From an uncultured Bacteroidales bacterium (lineage in GTDB: Bacteria > Bacteroidota > Bacteroidia > Bacteroidales > Bacteroidaceae), in assembly GCA_937995875.1 (NCBI GenBank), contig CALKIW010000172.1:1-10206 (forward strand): a stretch of DNA of 10,206 bases. The letters are read 5' to 3'. Shown here piece by piece: positions 6,123-10,206 of the stretch (the first letter of the stretch is position 1; each line of letters starts with the position of its first letter). The notes beneath the pieces were generated by a model. The model saw only the letters and a list, made by a program, of their open reading frames with translations. It was not told the origin of the DNA and did no database searches. A program made the translations under genes and the position numbers.

Positions 6123-6965
6123 ATGAAGAATTCCAAAAGTTCTTTAGCTTGTCTGCTGGCCATCGGGATATTGACACCCCTATGCAGTCAGTCGGTCAAA
6201 GCTTCTGCACCGGATATCAATGTGGTGCAACAGTCATCTTCTATAACCGGAACTGTCACCGACGGCACCGACCCGATAATCGGCGCCACCATCAAGGTGA
6301 AGGGCGACAAGGCCGGAGCAATTACAGATCTCGACGGTAAGTTTTCCATCAAAGTAAGGCCCGGCACCATGCTCGAAATAAGCTATGTGGGCTATATCAC
6401 CACAGAGGTGAAAGCCCGTCAGGGCATGACTGTCGTGCTTAAGGAAGACAACAAGGCGCTCGACGAGGTAGTGGTGACCGCGTTGGGCATCAAGCGCGAA
6501 CGCAAAGCATTGGGCTACGGCGTGGGCGAAGTGAAGGGCGAAGAACTGCAGAAGGCCAAGGAAACCAACGTAATCAATTCGCTGGCGGGAAAGGTGGCCG
6601 GACTGGTGGTGAGCCAGACGGCCGGCGGCGCATCGGGCTCCACACGCGTTATCCTGCGCGGTAGCACCGAGATGACAGGCAACAACCAGCCACTCTACGT
6701 GGTGGACGGTGTGCCTCTGGACAACACCAACTTCGGCAGCGCGGGCACCTACGGCGGTTACGACCTCGGCGACGGCATATCGAGCATCAACCCCGACGAC
6801 ATCGAGACCATGTCGGTGTTGAAGGGCCCGGCCGCATCGGCACTCTACGGAAGCCGGGCGGCTACAGATACAAGACTTCCGCAACAGGATGTACAACTTC
6901 GAACTGCTCGGACTCTACAGCAACTCGTGGGGGGACTTCGACTTCAACGGCACGATGGGAGGTAA
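6123..6965 (+). CDS. SusC fragment 1: signal peptide, regulatory-like domain and plug
   Basis: Starts at ATG 6123. Residues 1-29 form a signal peptide (SLACLLAIGILTPL core, ending near KASA). Residues about 38-110 are the carboxypeptidase-regulatory-like beta-sandwich (ITGTVTDG, DGKFSIKV and LEISYVGY). LDEVVVTALGIKRERKALGY (113-132) is the TonB-box region typical of SusC proteins. The plug domain follows, with VAGLVVSQ, RVILRGST, PLYVVDGVPLDN, INPDDIETMSVLKG and LYGSRAA (247). Residues after 247 (nt 6864-6965) are an out-of-frame tail with no family resemblance. A product of this frame would be a plug without barrel and should not insert in the outer membrane. Confidence 0.75.
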   Translation: MKNSKSSLACLLAIGILTPLCSQSVKASAPDINVVQQSSSITGTVTDGTDPIIGATIKVKGDKAGAITDLDGKFSIKVRPGTMLEISYVGYITTEVKARQGMTVVLKEDNKALDEVVVTALGIKRERKALGYGVGEVKGEELQKAKETNVINSLAGKVAGLVVSQTAGGASGSTRVILRGSTEMTGNNQPLYVVDGVPLDNTNFGSAGTYGGYDLGDGISSINPDDIETMSVLKGPAASALYGSRAATDTRLPQQDVQLRTARTLQQLVGGLRLQRHDGR

Positions 6966-8202
6966 CATTTACAAGGTGAACAACGCCACTACCACCACCA
7001 CTGCACAAAACATGGAAATACGCGATGTGGTGTCGTTGCTGAGCTTCAACGAAACGTCGATCCAACTGGGAAGCTACAGAAAACAAATCAACTCGCTCTA
7101 CGGCAGTGTGAACTTGGGCTGGAAGCACATGTTGTACTTCGATGCTACACTGCGCGGCGACCAGAGTTCTACGCTCCCCACCAACAAGAACACCTACGTA
7201 TATCCGTCGTTCTCAGGTAGCTGGGTGTTCTCAGAAGTGCTGAAAAACAACAAGGCCTTGCCCTACGGAAAACTGCGTATGTCGTGGGCACAGGTGGGCA
7301 GCGACACCAATCCCTATCAGCTTGCGCTGAACTACACCAAGAGCCGATACACCTATACGGGCTACCCCATGGGATTTATCAACAATTCAACCATCCCAAA
7401 CAAGAATCTGAAGCCCACCCGCACCAACTCTTTTGAGATTGGAATCGAGACTAAATTCCTGCAAAACCGAATAAGTCTGGATTTCACCTACTACAACCAG
7501 AGGAGCAAAAACCAGATTATGGGCATGGCCACCAGCTGGACATCCGGATATACCTACCGCCTTATCAACGCGGGAGAGATAGACAACAACGGTATCGAAA
7601 TACAGTTGGGCACACGCCCCATACAGACCAAGGATTTCTCGTGGGACGTGAACATCAACTTCGCCGAAAACTCCAACAAGGTGAAGGAACTGGTGGACGA
7701 CATGAATTTGTTTGAATTGGAGCGCGCCTCGTGGTGTAACGTAGAAGTGGCTGCCGTTGTGGGCGAAAACTTCGGAAGCATCATCGGCCCCGACTATAAG
7801 CGCAACGAACAGGGGCAAATCCTCATCAACCCCAACACGGGGTTGCCGCTTTATGACAGCTCCAACCACATTCTGGGTAATGCCAGCTGGGACTGGACGG
7901 GCGGTTTGACCACGACACTGACCTACAAAAACCTGTCGCTCAGCGCCCTGTTCGACGTGAAAGTGGGCGCAGACCTCTACAGTATGTCGGCCCGTGCATC
8001 CTACGAGAGTGGCAAAACACCCCAGACGCTCGTTGGTCGAGAGGAGTGGTACAAGAGCGAAGAAGACCGCAAGGCTGCCGGTGTGGCCGAAGGGGCTGCC
8101 AACTGGAAAGCTACCGGCGGATTCATTGCGCCGGGTGTGATAGACAATGGCGACGGCACCTATCGTGAAAACGATATTTACGTGAATCCGGAAGCCTACT
8201 AG
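6862..8202 (+). CDS. SusC fragment 2: central and C-terminal barrel region
   Basis: The frame resumes at the junction and the first ATG is 6889. It begins with the barrel-strand text QDFRNRMYNFELLGLYSNSW and continues through strands and landmarks usual for the second half of SusC: YGSVNLGWKHMLYFDATLRGD, STLP, YPSFSGSWVFSE, LRMSWAQVGSDTNPY, LKPTRTNSFEIGIE, LDFTYYNQ, NNGIEIQLG and WDWTGGLTTTLTYKNLSLSA. It ends at the premature TAG 8200-8202 after ENDIYVNPEAY. The fragment has no signal peptide or plug, so it is not an independent transporter. In the family this position often carries an aromatic residue, so TAG may derive from TGG or TAC/TAT by one substitution. Confidence 0.72.
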   Translation, partial: LQIQDFRNRMYNFELLGLYSNSWGDFDFNGTMGGNIYKVNNATTTTTAQNMEIRDVVSLLSFNETSIQLGSYRKQINSLYGSVNLGWKHMLYFDATLRGDQSSTLPTNKNTYVYPSFSGSWVFSEVLKNNKALPYGKLRMSWAQVGSDTNPYQLALNYTKSRYTYTGYPMGFINNSTIPNKNLKPTRTNSFEIGIETKFLQNRISLDFTYYNQRSKNQIMGMATSWTSGYTYRLINAGEIDNNGIEIQLGTRPIQTKDFSWDVNINFAENSNKVKELVDDMNLFELERASWCNVEVAAVVGENFGSIIGPDYKRNEQGQILINPNTGLPLYDSSNHILGNASWDWTGGLTTTLTYKNLSLSALFDVKVGADLYSMSARASYESGKTPQTLVGREEWYKSEEDRKAAGVAEGAANWKATGGFIAPGVIDNGDGTYRENDIYVNPEAY

Positions 8203-8484
8203 ATGAGTGTCTGCCGCAATGCGCCGGGAGAGTTTGTGTACGACAACTCCTACGTGAAATGCCGCGAACTGACCCTTACCTACCGTTTCCCCAAGAGCCT
8301 GTTGGGCAAATGGGTGAACGATCTGAACGTTTCCTTTGTTGCAAGAAATCCGTTTATCGTGTGGAAAAACATTCCCAACATCGACCCGGACTCAAACTAC
8401 AACAACACTACCGGAATGGGACTCGAATACGGATCTCTGCCCTCACGGAAAAGCTATGGTATCAATCTTAACGTAAAATTCTAA
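8203..8484 (+). CDS. SusC fragment 3: last barrel strands
   Basis: This is the in-frame continuation after TAG 8200-8202; ATG 8203 directly follows the stop. The 93 residues contain FVYDNSYVKCRELTLTYRFP, the conserved late-barrel motif of SusC proteins, then VSFVARNPFIVWKNIPNIDPDSNY and the terminal strand SYGINLNVKF with the C-terminal Phe used in outer-membrane insertion. It ends at TAA 8482-8484. The ATG is almost certainly an internal Met of the original protein and not a true start. Confidence 0.72.
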   Translation: MSVCRNAPGEFVYDNSYVKCRELTLTYRFPKSLLGKWVNDLNVSFVARNPFIVWKNIPNIDPDSNYNNTTGMGLEYGSLPSRKSYGINLNVKF

Positions 8485-8537
8485 ACAACGGAGAGACCCA
8501 TAGTCACCATTGAATCAATCACATAAAACAGAACAAA

Positions 8538-10206
8538 ATGAAACACAATATATATAAGAAGCTGAAAAAACACTTCAGAGCATGGGGAACGCGCCCTTTG
8601 ACGATGGCTTGCGCCGGTCTGGGGCTCTGTATGCTGACCCTCTCGTCATGCAGCAGCGACGAAACAATGGAGTCGATGAATACCGACCCAACCAAAGCGG
8701 CATCGATAAATCCCAACGCGCAACTCACAACCGCCATGCTCCAAACCTATGGAGACCTCAACCAAGTAGAGATGTACCGCAACTATGTCTATGGTTTCAC
8801 CCAACAGTTGATGGGGTGTTGGAACACCACTAACTACGGGGGAAGACACACGGCAGACGATATGCAAATGGCACGAATATGGACCACCTTCTACAATCAG
8901 GCCATTAAAAACATCGTTGATGCAGAATACGCGACACGTGAAGACAAGAGCCGGACAAACATCAATGCCGCACTCAACATCTACAAGGTGTATCTCATGT
9001 CGATAATCACCGACACCTATGGCGACGTGCCATACTCCGAAGCAGGTCTCGGCTTCATCAAGGGCATTGCAACTCCAAAGTTTGACACTCAGGAATCAAT
9101 CTATTATGATTTCTTCAACAAGCTGGACACTGCCGCCATGCAGCTGGATGCTGCTGCCGACAAGCTGACGGGCGACGTCATTTATGCCGGCGACATAAGC
9201 AAATGGAAGAAGTTGGCCAACTCGTTACGGCTCCGTTATGCCATGCGCATATCCAATGTGGCACCCGATAAAGCCAAAGAGGAATTCATCAAAGCACTGA
9301 AAGCTGATGGGGGCATCATCGAAAATGCCGCCGACAACGCCCTCATCAAATACATGAACATCGCTTTCAGCTTTGGCTCTGAAAGGTATGAGGACTATCG
9401 TGGCAATGCAATGTCGCAACTGTTATTCGGTAACGACCCGGCCAACAATCCGAGTTATGTATGCGCCACCTTGTTCAACCAGATGCACGACACGGGCGAT
9501 CCGCGCACCTTTATGATTTCCCGCTGCTACTGGGACAAGATGATGAGCTCCACAAACACCGACGGACGCATAGACCTTACAGACGAAATGATTACTCAAG
9601 AACGCCAATTCAACCCGAATATACCGGGTGCTTTCTCTTGGGATCCATGGCCAACGGGTTACGACAGCGACACGCTGACAGTGCTCGCAGCATCAAATCC
9701 TGCTATCGAAGCGCTGGGCATAACGGTCGATAGGGAAACAGAGCCGAAACTGGCCAATAACTTTCTGAAGAGCGATAACCCCGGAGTGGTGATGACTTCG
9801 GCCGAAGTGAAGTTCCTGTTGGCCGAGGCAACACTGAAAGGATGGCTGTCGGACAGAGGCACTGTGGCCGCTCTCTACAAGCAAGGCGTAAGAGAAGCCA
9901 TTGACTTGCTGCACGATGCATACGGTTGTGAGGCCGTCGGCGACAATGCTTTCGACAAGTATATCGCTGCCAATGGCATCGGACACACAACAGAACAGGC
10001 CAAGAAGGCCATCAATATCCAGGCTTGGATACTCCACTTTACGAATCCTTCGGAGTGCTGGGCCAACCTTCGCCGATCGGGATACCCGCAACTTAAATCG
10101 CCCGCTGAATACGGATTTGGAGGAAGTTTGGTAGACGGGCAGCAAATTCCGGTGCGTTTGCGCTATCCCGTTTTAGAATCATCGTACAACAAGGCCAACT
10201 ACGACG
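8538..10206 (+). CDS. SusD-like nutrient-binding outer-membrane lipoprotein (3' end outside window)
   Basis: ATG 8538 opens a frame without stops to the window end (556 complete codons), 53 nt after the susC stop and preceded by an A-rich stretch, as usual for Bacteroidetes. A charged start and hydrophobic stretch lead to the lipobox LSSC with Cys38 (8649-8651), giving a lipid-anchored surface protein; the following SSDE fits surface export. Family marks are NAQLTTAMLQ, TYGDVPYSEA (from residue 160), KWKKLANSLRLRYAMRIS (from 222), NPGVVMTSAEVKFLLAEA, and near the end ECWANLRRSGYP and IPVRLRYPVLE. This matches the SusD/RagB-type group described as SusD-like_2 rather than the starch-type SusD; that sub-assignment is from memory of motifs. 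Only some 15-25 residues should be missing. It would form the lid on the SusC barrel and bind glycan. It is intact while its partner is broken. Confidence 0.9.
   Translation, partial: MKHNIYKKLKKHFRAWGTRPLTMACAGLGLCMLTLSSCSSDETMESMNTDPTKAASINPNAQLTTAMLQTYGDLNQVEMYRNYVYGFTQQLMGCWNTTNYGGRHTADDMQMARIWTTFYNQAIKNIVDAEYATREDKSRTNINAALNIYKVYLMSIITDTYGDVPYSEAGLGFIKGIATPKFDTQESIYYDFFNKLDTAAMQLDAAADKLTGDVIYAGDISKWKKLANSLRLRYAMRISNVAPDKAKEEFIKALKADGGIIENAADNALIKYMNIAFSFGSERYEDYRGNAMSQLLFGNDPANNPSYVCATLFNQMHDTGDPRTFMISRCYWDKMMSSTNTDGRIDLTDEMITQERQFNPNIPGAFSWDPWPTGYDSDTLTVLAASNPAIEALGITVDRETEPKLANNFLKSDNPGVVMTSAEVKFLLAEATLKGWLSDRGTVAALYKQGVREAIDLLHDAYGCEAVGDNAFDKYIAANGIGHTTEQAKKAINIQAWILHFTNPSECWANLRRSGYPQLKSPAEYGFGGSLVDGQQIPVRLRYPVLESSYNKANYD

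Larger units (their letters stand above)
6123..8484 (+). pseudogene. SusC-like TonB-dependent outer-membrane transporter, internally deleted and interrupted
   Basis: SusC-family proteins form the outer-membrane barrel that imports glycans together with a SusD lid. The N-terminal 247 residues (signal peptide, carboxypeptidase-regulatory-like domain, plug) are normal up to the conserved LYGSRAA at the end of the plug. The text then switches from the frame of 6123 to the frame of 6862, and the resumed protein is already well inside the barrel. The expected GV-I-TTKKG motif and the first barrel strands are absent. About 787 codons remain against roughly 1000-1100 in the family, so some 0.7-1 kb appears lost, with a length change that shifts frame. 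A further in-frame TAG lies at 8200-8202. The C terminus ends normally in Phe (NLNVKF). An assembly join between two susC paralogues could give the same picture at 6861-6864, but would not explain the TAG. Confidence 0.85.

Noticed and set aside
2343..8202. Alternative genetic code with TAG or TAA read as an amino acid
   Set aside because: The HTCS itself ends at TAG 5325-5327 just after a complete AraC domain, SusC ends at TAA and the GH2 gene at TGA. All three codons act as normal stops here, and both TAA and TAG occur as lesions.
1..10206. CRISPR arrays, tRNA or rRNA genes, insertion sequence transposases
   Set aside because: No regularly spaced repeats, no cloverleaf with a CCA-type end and no transposase motifs were seen on reading both strands.

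Overview
This window looks like part of a polysaccharide utilization locus (PUL) from a Bacteroidales bacterium, most likely Prevotella or a relative. The evidence is the gene set: a GH2-type glycoside hydrolase, a hybrid two-component sensor/regulator (HTCS), a SusC-like TonB-dependent transporter and a SusD-like lipoprotein. A TAnnTTTG -7 promoter element and A-rich translation starts without Shine-Dalgarno sequences also fit. Genus-level placement is inference.

Layout, all main genes on the + strand: (1) 2-1255, the C-terminal part of a GH2-type glycoside hydrolase whose start lies outside the window. (2) 1256-1559, an intergenic stretch with an imperfect 22-nt direct repeat, a terminator-like hairpin and a small possible leader ORF. 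(3) 1560-5327, an HTCS that reads in one frame from signal peptide through beta-propeller, Y_Y_Y, transmembrane, HisKA, HATPase, REC and AraC domains, but is cut by an in-frame TAA (2343-2345) and an in-frame TAG (3681-3683). (4) 5328-6122, about 0.8 kb with no convincing + strand gene. It holds two strong inverted repeats, a doubtful minus-strand ORF, a 21-bp-spaced direct repeat that looks like an AraC-type operator, and a susC promoter. (5) 6123-8484, a susC-like gene whose plug domain joins an out-of-frame barrel segment, consistent with an internal deletion of very roughly 0.7-1 kb, and which carries another in-frame TAG (8200-8202). (6) 8538 to the window end, an intact SusD-like lipoprotein lacking only its last residues.

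In a working locus the HTCS would sense an oligosaccharide in the periplasm and activate susC/susD transcription. SusC/SusD would import glycans across the outer membrane and the GH2 enzyme would degrade them. Here the sensor and transporter are both broken while the enzyme and the binding lipoprotein are open. The simplest reading is a PUL early in decay, or assembly/sequence errors. I see no clearly new system. The most useful observations are the clustered lesions in the two genes whose products must function together, the tandem operator candidate, and the palindrome-rich 5.5-6.0 kb spacer.
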